Made by a program: the position numbers and the translations under genes. A DNA stretch of 64,000 bases from Bacteroidetes bacterium GWF2_33_16 (GTDB taxonomy: Bacteria > Bacteroidota > Bacteroidia > Bacteroidales > UBA12077): NCBI GenBank assembly GCA_001768565.1, contig MEOE01000023.1, positions 159,215 through 223,214 on the forward strand, written 5' to 3'. Shown one piece after another: positions 44,602 through 53,721 of the stretch. Each line of letters starts with the position of its first letter. The first letter of the stretch is position 1. The notes under the pieces are model-generated. The model was not told where the DNA came from. It made no database searches and saw only the letters and a list, made by a program, of their open reading frames with translations.

Positions 44602-46224
44602 ATGAAAAGACTTGCATTATTATTTATTGGAATCATGGTATTCCCATTATTCTCTAATGCCGGAGGTATTGTAACCAATACTAACCAAAGTGCAGCTTGG
44701 GTAAGAATGTTTGCCCGCGATGCTTCAACAGGTATCGATGCAGTTTATTTTAATCCTGCCGGATTAGCCAAATTGTCCGATGGTTTTTATATTTCGCTAA
44801 CAGATCAGATTCTTGTTCAAAACAGATATATCAGTTCTGATTATGAGTATTTAAATACAGCCGATTTTGAAGGTTCTGTATTTGCACCATTATTCCCAAG
44901 CATTTATGCAGCCTATAAAAAAGGTAAAATTGCAATTTCTTTGGGTATTAATGTTATTGGTGGTGGCGGAAGCGCTACATTCGAAAAAGGATTACCAATG
45001 TTTGATATGTCAGCATCTGATCTTGTTCCAATGTTAAACAGTCCATATGATGCTACATCATATAGTCTTGATGCCTATCTTGAAGGATCCTCTGTATTCT
45101 GGGGTTATCAATTAGGAGTTACTTATGCAATTAATGATATGATTTCGATTTATGCTGGTGCGCGTTATGTTTCGGCAAAAAATACATATGTTGGTCATTT
45201 AAAAGACATCACTTTAAATCCAGGCCAACCAAGTGAAATGCTTGCTGCAGATTATTTTACAAGTGCTGCAGCATCATTACAACCACTTGATGCAGGTTTG
45301 GGAGGCTTAGTAACAGGAGGAGCGGGAGCATTAACACTTGCACAGGCCGAAGGACTAGGTGTTATAACTAATGCTCAAAGATTAGCTCTGGAAGGAGGAT
45401 TAACAGCATTAGGTATACCAACTGCAACTCCAATCGGAACTGCTTATGGTTTTGTACATCCAAATTACACAAAAGCTGCTGCTGCATCAGTTCTATTAGC
45501 AGATCAAGAGGGAGATGTTGAACAAAAAGGATCGGGATTTGCTCCAATTATTGGAGTAAACTTAAGCCTTATGGAAAGCAAACTTAACATTGGTATGAAA
45601 TACGAGTTTGAAACCAATATCGAACTTGAAAATAGTGTTGCCGATGGCAAAGGATTTGCAATTGCAATGGACGAAACAGGGCAAAAAGTTTATATGTATA
45701 ATGATGGAGAAAAAGTAAATAGCGATATGCCTGCCATGTTAGCTATTGGAGCTGATTACAAACTAACCGATAAATTCTCAGTTGCATTAGGTGGCCACTT
45801 GTATTTCGATAAACAAGCAAACTATGGTAAAAAAATAGATAATGTATATGTTGATAACGATAAGTTAATTAACAAAGGTTTGTGGGAATTTGCGCTAGGT
45901 ATGGAATACAAAGTATCTGAAAAACTATTATTTAGTTTGGGATATTTACATACACAAATTGGTGTTAAAGAGATTTACCAATCAAACTTAAGTTATACCA
46001 ACTCATCGAACTCAATTGGTTTTGGGGGAGCTTACAAAATATCACCTGCAATTGAACTAAACCTTGGTTTTGGTTATACAACTTACCAAACATTTGATAA
46101 AAACTTTGATCATGATTTAGGTGGATCGGGAACAATGATTCCTGTTATTGAATCGTATGACAAAGACAATTTGTTTATCGCTATAGGCCTTGATTTCAAA
46201 TTATTCGGAAATAAACAAGAATAA
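44602..46224 (+). CDS. FadL/OmpP1/TodX-family outer-membrane transport protein
   Basis: 540 residues. A signal peptide ends at LFSNA; the mature start GGIVTNTNQSAAWVRMFARDASTGIDAVYFNPAGLAKL is the signature of the FadL/OmpP1 family (asparagine-proline-alanine-glycine hatch motif), which transports long-chain fatty acids or hydrophobic compounds. A Gly/Ala-rich insertion at about residues 225-300 lies between barrel strands. The C terminus ends FIAIGLDFKLFGNKQE. Monocistronic, followed by a strong hairpin. Confidence 0.9.
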   Translation: MKRLALLFIGIMVFPLFSNAGGIVTNTNQSAAWVRMFARDASTGIDAVYFNPAGLAKLSDGFYISLTDQILVQNRYISSDYEYLNTADFEGSVFAPLFPSIYAAYKKGKIAISLGINVIGGGGSATFEKGLPMFDMSASDLVPMLNSPYDATSYSLDAYLEGSSVFWGYQLGVTYAINDMISIYAGARYVSAKNTYVGHLKDITLNPGQPSEMLAADYFTSAAASLQPLDAGLGGLVTGGAGALTLAQAEGLGVITNAQRLALEGGLTALGIPTATPIGTAYGFVHPNYTKAAAASVLLADQEGDVEQKGSGFAPIIGVNLSLMESKLNIGMKYEFETNIELENSVADGKGFAIAMDETGQKVYMYNDGEKVNSDMPAMLAIGADYKLTDKFSVALGGHLYFDKQANYGKKIDNVYVDNDKLINKGLWEFALGMEYKVSEKLLFSLGYLHTQIGVKEIYQSNLSYTNSSNSIGFGGAYKISPAIELNLGFGYTTYQTFDKNFDHDLGGSGTMIPVIESYDKDNLFIAIGLDFKLFGNKQE

Positions 46225-46242
46225 CATAATTTGTTACTAAAA

Positions 46243-46274
46243 ACAAAATGCCCTCTAAGCGGAGGGCATTTTGT
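46243..46274 (+). terminator. Terminator after the FadL-type gene
   Basis: ACAAAATGCCCTC (46243-46255) and GAGGGCATTTTGT (46262-46274) form a perfect 13-bp stem with a 6-nt loop. The T tract within the descending arm is short. Confidence 0.8.
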
Positions 46275-46298
46275 ATATTAGCAAAAAAATAAAACATC

Positions 46299-46994
46299 AT
46301 GATTAAAGTCAGTTTATGTATTTTGCTTTTTATGTCATCTTTAAAAGTAATTGGTCAGGTTTATGAGAATCCTTTAGCTGCGCAGCAAAGTCACCCTGAT
46401 TTGAAGATCCAGAGGATTGAGACCTCCCCTGAAAAAACAATTATTTACCTTAGTATTACCAACCAGTTACAAACAGGTGGGTGGTTTTGTGCCGACAGTA
46501 ATATTGTTTTAAAAAATTCAAAAGGCCTCCAGGAATATAAACTAATTCAATCGGAGAATATTCCAATTTGCCCTCAGAAACATATCTTTAAAAGAAAAGG
46601 AGAAGAACTTAATTTTGTTTTGTACTTCCCTCCTATCGATAATAACATAAAATTTCTGGATTTAATTGAGAATTGCGATAATGCTTGTTTCTCTTTTGAA
46701 GGAATAATTCTGGATAATGAACATAACCAAAAAATTGTGCTTTTTGAAACAGCAATGGATTTATTTACTCGCGGAGCAATAAACGATTGTATTCCAATTT
46801 TTAAAAAAGTTTTAGAAGGAACTCCCACAATTGAATCACACATATTTGGATTATCCTATTATTACCTGGTTTTATCTTACCAAAGTTTAGCTGACAAACA
46901 GAATTCAGATTATTGGTATAATGCACTAAAAGAATCAGAAGTGCCACTAAAAGATGATATTCTAAAGGAACTGGATCAGAAGCTTGGATTTTAG
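46299..46994 (+). CDS. Secreted protein of unknown function with TPR-like C terminus
   Basis: 231 residues. A signal peptide ends near KVIGQ. The first half is beta-rich with four cysteines that could form disulfides; the second half (DLFTRGAINDCIPIFKKVLEGTP, SYYYLVLSYQSLADKQNSDYWY) resembles one or two TPR helices. No family is named. It ends 7 nt from the convergent esterase gene, with no terminator between. Confidence 0.55.
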   Translation: MIKVSLCILLFMSSLKVIGQVYENPLAAQQSHPDLKIQRIETSPEKTIIYLSITNQLQTGGWFCADSNIVLKNSKGLQEYKLIQSENIPICPQKHIFKRKGEELNFVLYFPPIDNNIKFLDLIENCDNACFSFEGIILDNEHNQKIVLFETAMDLFTRGAINDCIPIFKKVLEGTPTIESHIFGLSYYYLVLSYQSLADKQNSDYWYNALKESEVPLKDDILKELDQKLGF

Positions 46995-47001
46995 CCTTCT
47001 A

Positions 47002-48297
47002 TTATAATTTTATTTTTAATTCATTACCAAACAGCATGGTGCGATCAAGATCTTTTGACAGCCACTTAAGAAGTATATCTACCCGTTTTTCTAATTTTCC
47101 GTCAAATGACAAAATATTATTTGTATATACCTTTATAGGTTGACTAAAATCAAATTGGTCAGTAGAAATTAGCAAGGTATATTCTTTAACATTATTGGTT
47201 TCGACCATTATTGTATTTCCTTCAACTTTTACAACCAGATAACCCGAAGGATTGTTTTTACCATTACCGAAGGGGAGCAAAACCTCATTCAATGAATTAA
47301 TTTCAACAGGTTTACTTGAGGAACTTAATTTATTTATAGAAACCCAATGGATTCTCCCAAAATCTTTACTATTGTTTGTTTGCCAGTATAATTTAGATGG
47401 ATAAGAATTTCGAGGATTCTTTTTAATGAATGTTTTTATTGTATCTTCTAATAATGGCAGCCATTTAATGTTATGCTCAAAACCCTTCATGGCAAAATAG
47501 TTGAGATCAACGCCATTTTGCTTTATTTGATTAATTAAGGGATTCATTGATGATGAAGGATACAAGCGATCATGTTCGGTATTTACAATAAAAAAGGATT
47601 TATTCGAGAAGTTTTTAAGAAATATGGGTTGATTTCCATACTCCATCGCAACAAATGGACTTCCAATATAAGGCCGAATACTCGCCCAGGGAGTAATGTT
47701 TTTATTTGCCAGATAATAGCAGCCCGAACCACCATCAGAAATACCAGCAAGGTGAATATTGTTTTCATCAATATTATAAGATTGTTTTAACCTACGAATG
47801 ATATAATCCAGATTTTTTACCTGTTTGTCTTCCCACCACAAACTTTGCACCCATGATGCCGGATAAACAATTATTCTATCGAGACTATCGGTATTGTATG
47901 ATTTTGATGTTATATATGTATTAACGGACTTGGGGTTATCATTCGCAATAGCACCATGTAGAATAAAGGTAACTGGATATTTTTTTGTACAATCATAATT
48001 TGAGGGAATAAACAACATGCAATAGTAATCCAAAGAGTCGAGTGTATACTCCCATTCAATAAATCCTTTATCAGCATTAGCAGGAAATTTGATCTGGTCT
48101 TCGATTATCTTTTTTAAGCTTTCATAATCAGGATTTAGCTTTTCTATTCCTTTTATAATTCTGTTTACTTTAAAAGCATTGTTACTAAACCACAACCCAT
48201 TAATAAGCGATTTTGTATCTTCAGATTCTTTTTTTTGAGCAATTAAATCAATTACTAACGATACTAGTATAAATAAAATGACAAGATTTTTTTTCAT
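47002..48297 (-). CDS. Secreted alpha/beta-hydrolase (esterase/peptidase-like)
   Basis: 431 residues. A signal peptide ends at DLIAQ. The hydrolase core has an oxyanion segment VTFILHGAIAND, the nucleophile elbow AGISDGGSG (GxSxG, Ser), an acid in NTEHDRLYPS, and a His in FEHNIKWLP, in the usual order. The C-terminal 130 residues form a beta domain. Best read as a prolyl-oligopeptidase- or feruloyl-esterase-like hydrolase of the periplasm; the substrate cannot be told. It lies 70 nt downstream of the AraC-family gene on the same strand, so it may be a target or co-transcribed. Confidence 0.75.
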   Translation of the reverse strand: MKKNLVILFILVSLVIDLIAQKKESEDTKSLINGLWFSNNAFKVNRIIKGIEKLNPDYESLKKIIEDQIKFPANADKGFIEWEYTLDSLDYYCMLFIPSNYDCTKKYPVTFILHGAIANDNPKSVNTYITSKSYNTDSLDRIIVYPASWVQSLWWEDKQVKNLDYIIRRLKQSYNIDENNIHLAGISDGGSGCYYLANKNITPWASIRPYIGSPFVAMEYGNQPIFLKNFSNKSFFIVNTEHDRLYPSSSMNPLINQIKQNGVDLNYFAMKGFEHNIKWLPLLEDTIKTFIKKNPRNSYPSKLYWQTNNSKDFGRIHWVSINKLSSSSKPVEINSLNEVLLPFGNGKNNPSGYLVVKVEGNTIMVETNNVKEYTLLISTDQFDFSQPIKVYTNNILSFDGKLEKRVDILLKWLSKDLDRTMLFGNELKIKL

Positions 48298-48367
48298 TCT
48301 AAATTATTTGATTCTTTTCTATTGATAATAAACTAATTAAATACCCTATAAAAAAGAAATTGATAAT

Positions 48368-49501
48368 CTAAACTGCAACTTTTTGTTTTTGCCTAAATTC
48401 GGTTGGGGTTTGGAGGGTATGTTTCTTAAAAATTGAATAAAAAGCCGATTTTGAACTAAACCCACAATCGTATGCAATCAATTCGATTTTAGAATCCTCT
48501 ATGGTTGAATCTACTAATAGCTTTTTAACTTCATTGATCCTATAAAAGTTGATAAAATCAAAGAAATTTCGTTTATGTTTTTCGTTAATAACCTGTGACA
48601 ACTTGTGAACTGATGTACCAACTTGTAAGGCTAGATCTTTAATTGTAATCTCACTTTCAAGAAAAGGTTTCTCCTTTTTCATAACTTCAACAAGTTTTAT
48701 ATTCAAACTTTCTTTTTCTTCTAATGTCAGTCCTGTTTTTTGGTATTTGGGATTACTGGGCTTTATTATTCCATTATGAAAAGTTAAAAGTTCGCTATCG
48801 AAGAATATTCCTTCTTGTTTGTATCCAAAAATCCCTAATCCAAAAACATAAACAGTTAAAAGTAAACCCAAAATATCAATAAATCTGAATCCCAAATGAA
48901 TATTAAAAATATCTTTTAAAATCCAATATACATATGAGGAGTATATATAAATTGCAAATCCTAATGTTAGAAATAAAAGCCAGTTTAATTCTTTCTTTTC
49001 TAAATTCGAAAAATAATTTTTAATCTTTTTTTTATGGTTAAAAAGAATAATTAACACGAAAAATATATAAATAGCCGACGTAAACTCCCAAATAAGTAAT
49101 CCAAATTTGGTTACTCCTGTTTGTAAATTATAATATTCAATAAAAGTGTTGTAATTGCTTCTATTTAGTAAATATTTTAAAACAGAAAGTACGCTAATTA
49201 CTAAAAGTATTAAATGTATAAGATGCTTCTTTTTAAGCTTAAAATTTTTATCAATTACACTTTTACAATATAATAAAAGCACAGGACCAAATAGTGCCCA
49301 ATAAATAATATCAAATAAAACTAATGGGCTATTATAAAATTGGATATCTATTTTTAAAAGAAATCTATATAAAAGCTCTGCCCCAATAAATAAAAAAAAG
49401 CTCATTAATAGATAATCCTTTAGTTGTTTTTCCTTTTTAAGAACAACTATAACTAAAAAAAATAGCGATTGGGCCATTCCAATTAATGCAACCTCTTTCA
49501 T
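48368..49501 (-). CDS. Membrane-embedded AraC-family transcriptional regulator
   Basis: About 378 residues from the ATG at 49501; an upstream TTG at 49567 would add 22 basic residues but is a poorer start. The N-terminal 230 residues contain about seven hydrophobic helices, and the C terminus is an AraC double HTH (SEITIKDLALQVGTSVHKLSQVINEKHKRNFFDFINFYRINEVKKLL, then IELIAYDCGFSSKSAFYSIFKKH). This 7TM-plus-AraC layout is common in Bacteroidota and suggests direct membrane sensing. The esterase gene follows it, and the SnoaL-like pair is divergent. Confidence 0.85.
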   Translation of the reverse strand: MKEVALIGMAQSLFFLVIVVLKKEKQLKDYLLMSFFLFIGAELLYRFLLKIDIQFYNSPLVLFDIIYWALFGPVLLLYCKSVIDKNFKLKKKHLIHLILLVISVLSVLKYLLNRSNYNTFIEYYNLQTGVTKFGLLIWEFTSAIYIFFVLIILFNHKKKIKNYFSNLEKKELNWLLFLTLGFAIYIYSSYVYWILKDIFNIHLGFRFIDILGLLLTVYVFGLGIFGYKQEGIFFDSELLTFHNGIIKPSNPKYQKTGLTLEEKESLNIKLVEVMKKEKPFLESEITIKDLALQVGTSVHKLSQVINEKHKRNFFDFINFYRINEVKKLLVDSTIEDSKIELIAYDCGFSSKSAFYSIFKKHTLQTPTEFRQKQKVAV

Positions 49502-49617
49502 AGCAAATTTAATTTTATACAAATTACTAAAAACTTTCTTAAAAAAATATCCAAACTTATAAGTCAAGACTTAAAAAATAGTAAACCCAACTAATTTTAC
49601 TTACTAAATAATAAAAT

Positions 49618-50130
49618 GTGATCATGATGATTAAACAGTTTTTTTCAGGTCTGCGCCATATCTTTTTTATTTCTTCCGTTTTTTTGATAATAGGAGCTTC
49701 ATGCAATAAAAAACAAGAAGTAAATAAAGAATATGAGATAAAGAGTATAACCGAAACTATTAACTCTGTAATCGGATGGGCCATAAACAAAGATTTTGAC
49801 CGATTCTTTAATTCAATTGCAAACGACTCCGACTTTATAAGTGTAACACCTTATAAGAGAGTTAAATTTGGATTCGAAGAAGTTAAAAGAGATACTGCAT
49901 TCTGGGCAAATCCGAAATTTAAGGCCATAAGCCATGAGCTAAAAGATCTAAAGATTCAATTATCTAATTCGGGCAATACTGCCTGGTTTTACTGTATTCT
50001 TAACGACATTAACGAATGGGATGGCCAACCAGCAAATTGGGAAAATGTTGCTTGGACTGGTGTATTAGAAAAAAGAAATGGTAAATGGGTAGTCGTAATG
50101 CAACACTACTCATTTGCAGCTACAAAATAA
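49618..50130 (+). CDS. SnoaL/NTF2-like lipoprotein, copy 1
   Basis: 170 residues with a lipoprotein signal ending IIGASC. The mature protein is an NTF2/SnoaL-type alpha+beta cone (about 130 residues): TINSVIGWAINKDFDRFF at the start and WTGVLEKRNGKWVVVMQHYSFA at the end, the DUF4440-like C-terminal motif. The ATG is chosen from two closely spaced Mets (MIMMIK). No catalytic residues are evident. Closely related to the next gene, 24 nt away, so a tandem duplication; divergent from the membrane AraC regulator. Confidence 0.78.
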   Translation: MIMMIKQFFSGLRHIFFISSVFLIIGASCNKKQEVNKEYEIKSITETINSVIGWAINKDFDRFFNSIANDSDFISVTPYKRVKFGFEEVKRDTAFWANPKFKAISHELKDLKIQLSNSGNTAWFYCILNDINEWDGQPANWENVAWTGVLEKRNGKWVVVMQHYSFAATK

Positions 50131-50154
50131 TTTAATAACTAAATTTTAAAAAAA

Positions 50155-50640
50155 ATGAAAACAAGAATTATCTTATTAGTATTTATTTTGAGTTTATTCT
50201 CATGTCAACTGAAAAAAGAAAATCCGACAGTAAACATTGATTCGGAAAAGGATGCAGTAGAAAAAGCCATAAAAAATTCAATTGGTTGGGCTGTAAACAA
50301 TAAAGACACAAGCATTCTTTATAGTATTATAGCTAAAGATGAAAACTTTCTCGAAGTGCATCCTAATAATAGAGTTGTTAAAGGATTTACCGAATTTAAA
50401 AAAGCCGAGAAATTCTGGCTCGATCCTCGATTTAAAGCAATAAAAACTGAAGTTTGGGATTTAAAAATCAATTTATCACAAGATGGTAATGTTGCATGGT
50501 TTTTTTGTATGTTAAATGATATAAATGAATGGGATGGAAAACCTTCTGTGTGGGAAAATACAAGATGGACAGGTGTGCTGGAAAAAAGAGATGGCCGATG
50601 GCAAACCGTTCAGCAACATTTTTCGTTTGCTCAACAGTAG
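50155..50640 (+). CDS. SnoaL/NTF2-like lipoprotein, copy 2
   Basis: 161 residues, lipobox FSC (about Cys17). Same fold as the preceding gene: SIGWAVNNKDTSILYSII near the start, and CMLNDINEWDGKPSVWENTRWTGVLEKRDGRW, which matches copy 1 nearly residue for residue in that stretch. The upstream copy is 24 nt before it, so both are probably on one transcript. Function unknown; a ligand-binding or small-molecule-modifying role is the family default. Confidence 0.78.
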   Translation: MKTRIILLVFILSLFSCQLKKENPTVNIDSEKDAVEKAIKNSIGWAVNNKDTSILYSIIAKDENFLEVHPNNRVVKGFTEFKKAEKFWLDPRFKAIKTEVWDLKINLSQDGNVAWFFCMLNDINEWDGKPSVWENTRWTGVLEKRDGRWQTVQQHFSFAQQ

Positions 50641-50764
50641 GTCAAAAATAAACTGATCGGATGTAAAACAATTTTATTGTCGCAAAAACACATTTTATTA
50701 ATATATAGATAATTATATAGGGTTTAAATGTGTCCGTTTCTGATCTTGGTTGTACGAAATTAAC

Positions 50765-50798
50765 ACAACTAACATGAATCAAGTTTAATGTTAGTTGT
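50765..50798. repeat. Hairpin-forming inverted repeat in the gap 50641-51001
   Basis: ACAACTAACAT (50765-50775) pairs perfectly with ATGTTAGTTGT (50788-50798) across a 12-nt loop. No T tract follows, so it is not a classical terminator. A second inverted repeat lies at 50865-50904, and a sigma-54-like site between them. Confidence 0.55.
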
Positions 50799-50822
50799 TG
50801 GTATATAACGCATTAACTCACA

Positions 50823-50838
50823 TGGCACTTGAATTGTT
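50823..50838 (+). promoter_or_regulatory. Candidate sigma-54 promoter upstream of the ankyrin-repeat gene
   Basis: TGGCAC (50823-50828), a perfect -24 element, is followed by TTGTT at 50834-50838, one base from the -12 TTGCT. The GG to G(C) spacing is the required 10 nt. It points toward the gene at 51002. A sigma-54 activator gene lies nearby at 54809. Confidence 0.35.
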
Positions 50839-50864
50839 GTTTTTTAATTTGATAATAAATAGCT

Positions 50865-50904
50865 GTTAGAAAATGAAATATAATTTGATCTATAATTTTC
50901 TAAC
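50865..50904. repeat. Second inverted repeat in the gap 50641-51001
   Basis: GTTAGAAAAT (50865-50874) pairs perfectly with ATTTTCTAAC (50895-50904) with a 20-nt AT-rich loop. It lies downstream of the sigma-54-like site, in the presumed 5' leader of the ankyrin gene. No open frame of note is in this 361-nt gap. Confidence 0.4.
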
Positions 50905-51001
50905 GAATCATTTGAAATGTTCATGATTTATAAACTCCAGATGAAATAATATTTTTTCATAATATCATGTGCATTTTTTATGACTAAAAAAGTAATAACA
51001 C

Positions 51002-52858
51002 ATGAAAAATTTAAAATCATTTTTTTTAGTAGGAGCATTGTTTCTTATTACTATTAATATTCAGGCTCAAGAAATTTTTGATGCAGTTAAGAATAATGAT
51101 TTGGCAAAGGTCAAATCACTAATTGAAAACGACACATCTTTATTGAATAGTAAGGATGTGTCTGGTAACACACCTCTAAACATTGCAGCAATGAATGGTT
51201 CAGTTCCTATTGCTGACCTCCTCCTTTCTAAAGGAGCTGGAATAAATGCTCAGAATGCTCAATTAAACTCACCTCTCCATGAGTCAATTCGATGCGAGAA
51301 TGATGAAGTAGCAAAGCTATTAATTGAGAAAGGCGCCGATATTAATAAAAAAAATATTACCGAGGTTTCTGTACTCCATTTAGCAGCTTTAAAAAACAGA
51401 AGAGCTATAGCAGAATTATTAATTGCAAAGGGAGCTGATATTGAATGTAAAGATAGATCTCAATATACACCTCTTGGTGTTATAGCACGTACATCTATAA
51501 AATGTTTTGATGTTGCCGAATTATTAGTTCAAAAAGGAGCAAATATAAATGCACGTGATGCAAATGGGGCAACTCCATTAGAAAATGCAATAATTTATAG
51601 TGATAACAAAACTATTGACTTATTACTTGATAACAATGCTGTCTTTGATACAATACAAGAAAATTTAGCATTTTTGCTTTCTTTTGCAGCTCAAAAAGGA
51701 CATGTAAGACTATTTAAGCTTATTGCAGAAAAAGGTGGAAATGATTTATTTAAAAATGAAGTTAGTAATAAAAGTTTAATGCGTAACGCAATAATCAGTG
51801 GTTCAATAGAAATTGTAAAATTACTCCAGTCGAAAAATATTCCTTTAAATTTTTCTGCAAACATTAATGGATTAACTCCACTGCATGGTTTAGCAAGTAA
51901 TCCGGATGCATTAGAAATGATTGAATTTATTGTTAACAATGGTGCAGATATAAATGCATGCACTAATGATGGAAGATCAGTATACAATATTGCAGAAGAA
52001 AACGGCAATAAAGATGCTCTAGGTTTGATACTCAACCTTGGAGGAAAAGCTGATCCACAAAAATTTCCAGAACTAAAAGGTCCCTATTTAGGGCAAGTAC
52101 CTCCAGAAAATGAAGCCATAAGATTTGCCCCCGGAATTGTATTTCTCGATCATGGCACAATTACAATATCGCCCGATGGTAAGGAAATATATTGGGGAAC
52201 TGGAACATCAATTATGATGACAAAAATTCAGGATGATAAATGGACTAAACCCACATATGCTTCATTCAGTGGTCAAAGTGATATTAGTTTTTATGATGAT
52301 GTTCCATTTATTACTCCAGATAACAAAAAACTATTCTTTACATCAAAAAGAAAAATAAGTCCGGGAAGTGGAACTAAAGAAAACATTTGGTTTGTAGAAA
52401 GAACTAAAGATGGATGGTCGGAACCCAAGCCGGTTAATGCTTTAGTGAACAGTTTAGTATTGCATTGGCAGGTTTCTGTTTCAAATTCTGGAACACTTTA
52501 CTTTGGAGGAACCGATCAGAATAGTTATGGTGGTAGTGATATTTACTATTCAAAATTTGTGAATGGGGAATATACAAAACCAGTTAACCTTGGACCAACT
52601 ATTAATTCGAATAATGGAGAATCGATGCCCTACATTGCACCTGATGAATCATATATATTATTTTACAGAATCGCATTGCAAAGAGGAACACTCTATATTA
52701 GTTTTAAAGCAAAAGACGGACAATGGATGGAGCCGAAAAAGATAGATCAAATTAACGGCTACGTAGGAGCAATAGTTACTTCTGACGGTAACTATCTATT
52801 TTGTGATAATAGATGGATTTCTGCAAAATTTATTGAAGAATTAAGACAATTTGAGTAA
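51002..52858 (+). CDS. Secreted ankyrin-repeat protein with C-terminal PD40/WD40-like propeller
   Basis: 618 residues. A signal peptide ends near NIQAQ. Ankyrin repeats fill about residues 24-350, recognisable by SGNTPLNIAAMNGSVPIADLLLSKGA, VSVLHLAALKNRRAIAELLIAKGADI and NGATPLENAIIYSDNKTIDLLL. From about 365 a PD40-type beta-propeller follows (APGIVFLDHGTITISPDGKEIYW, FFTSKRKISPGSGTKENIWFVERTKDGW, GTLYFGGTDQNSYGGSDIYYS). Both parts are binding modules, so the protein likely holds partners in the periplasm or at the surface. No enzyme motif is seen. Confidence 0.85.
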   Translation: MKNLKSFFLVGALFLITINIQAQEIFDAVKNNDLAKVKSLIENDTSLLNSKDVSGNTPLNIAAMNGSVPIADLLLSKGAGINAQNAQLNSPLHESIRCENDEVAKLLIEKGADINKKNITEVSVLHLAALKNRRAIAELLIAKGADIECKDRSQYTPLGVIARTSIKCFDVAELLVQKGANINARDANGATPLENAIIYSDNKTIDLLLDNNAVFDTIQENLAFLLSFAAQKGHVRLFKLIAEKGGNDLFKNEVSNKSLMRNAIISGSIEIVKLLQSKNIPLNFSANINGLTPLHGLASNPDALEMIEFIVNNGADINACTNDGRSVYNIAEENGNKDALGLILNLGGKADPQKFPELKGPYLGQVPPENEAIRFAPGIVFLDHGTITISPDGKEIYWGTGTSIMMTKIQDDKWTKPTYASFSGQSDISFYDDVPFITPDNKKLFFTSKRKISPGSGTKENIWFVERTKDGWSEPKPVNALVNSLVLHWQVSVSNSGTLYFGGTDQNSYGGSDIYYSKFVNGEYTKPVNLGPTINSNNGESMPYIAPDESYILFYRIALQRGTLYISFKAKDGQWMEPKKIDQINGYVGAIVTSDGNYLFCDNRWISAKFIEELRQFE

Positions 52859-52884
52859 TAAAGCAACTGCAACTATAATTAACC

Positions 52885-53577
52885 ATGAAAACAATAGGAT
52901 TAGTTGGTGGTACAGGATGGATTTCGAGTATTGAATACTACCGAATTATTAATGAAGAAACAAACCGAAGGTTAGGTGGACTGGAATTTGCAAAATGCAT
53001 TTTGTATTCAGTTAACTATGCCGAAATTGACAGGTACAATAAAACCAACAACAAGGAAGGAGTTTATAATCTTATTCATCAAGCTTCGATAAAATTAGCA
53101 TTTTCGGGTGCTGATTGTATTGTTCTGTGCGTAAATACACTCCATCAATTTGTCGATAAACTCGAATTGGAATTAGATGTGCCTATTGTACATATTGCCA
53201 CGGCGACCGCCAGCCAGATAAAACAAAGAAATATAAACCAAGTTGGGTTGCTTGGTACAAGACAAACTATGGAAATGGATTTCTACAAATCCAGATTAAA
53301 AGAAAATGGAATTGAGGTTCTTGTTCCAGAAATTAATGATCGAAACTTCATTCAGCAAACTATTTTAAGCGAATTAATAAAAGGATTATTCTTAACAACA
53401 TCTCGCGTTATATTCGTTTCAATCTGTAACGACTTAATAAATCAGGGTGCCGAAGGCATAATTATGGGTTGTACTGAGATTCCTCTGTTACTTAAACAGG
53501 ACGAAGTATCTGTCCCATTATTCGACACGCTTACAATTCATGCCATGGCGGCAGTGGATTTTGCATTGGAGCATTAA
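52885..53577 (+). CDS. Aspartate/glutamate racemase-family protein
   Basis: 230 residues, cytoplasmic. The family signature is intact: KTIGLVGGTGWISSIEYYRIINEE at the start, the first catalytic Cys in LCVNTLHQF, and the second in GIIMGCTEIPLLL, near the C terminus. Both cysteines being present supports racemase activity on Asp or a related acid. It follows the ankyrin gene by 26 nt and is followed 144 nt later by an MBL-fold gene. Confidence 0.88.
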   Translation: MKTIGLVGGTGWISSIEYYRIINEETNRRLGGLEFAKCILYSVNYAEIDRYNKTNNKEGVYNLIHQASIKLAFSGADCIVLCVNTLHQFVDKLELELDVPIVHIATATASQIKQRNINQVGLLGTRQTMEMDFYKSRLKENGIEVLVPEINDRNFIQQTILSELIKGLFLTTSRVIFVSICNDLINQGAEGIIMGCTEIPLLLKQDEVSVPLFDTLTIHAMAAVDFALEH

Positions 53578-53721
53578 TAAAAGCAAATGAATTAAAAAAG
53601 ATAAAAATTGAATTCAAAACAAAATAATGAATTTAAATAATTTTGTAAAAACTATAAATGTAAATTATGCAAATTATCAGGGAATTAAACAATTAATAAT
53701 CCTATTAAATAACCAATTAAT

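Noticed and set aside
50765..50798. The GTTAG-containing hairpin as an integron attC site
   Set aside because: Core-site pairs of the attC type are not arranged correctly, and no integrase or cassette array is nearby.
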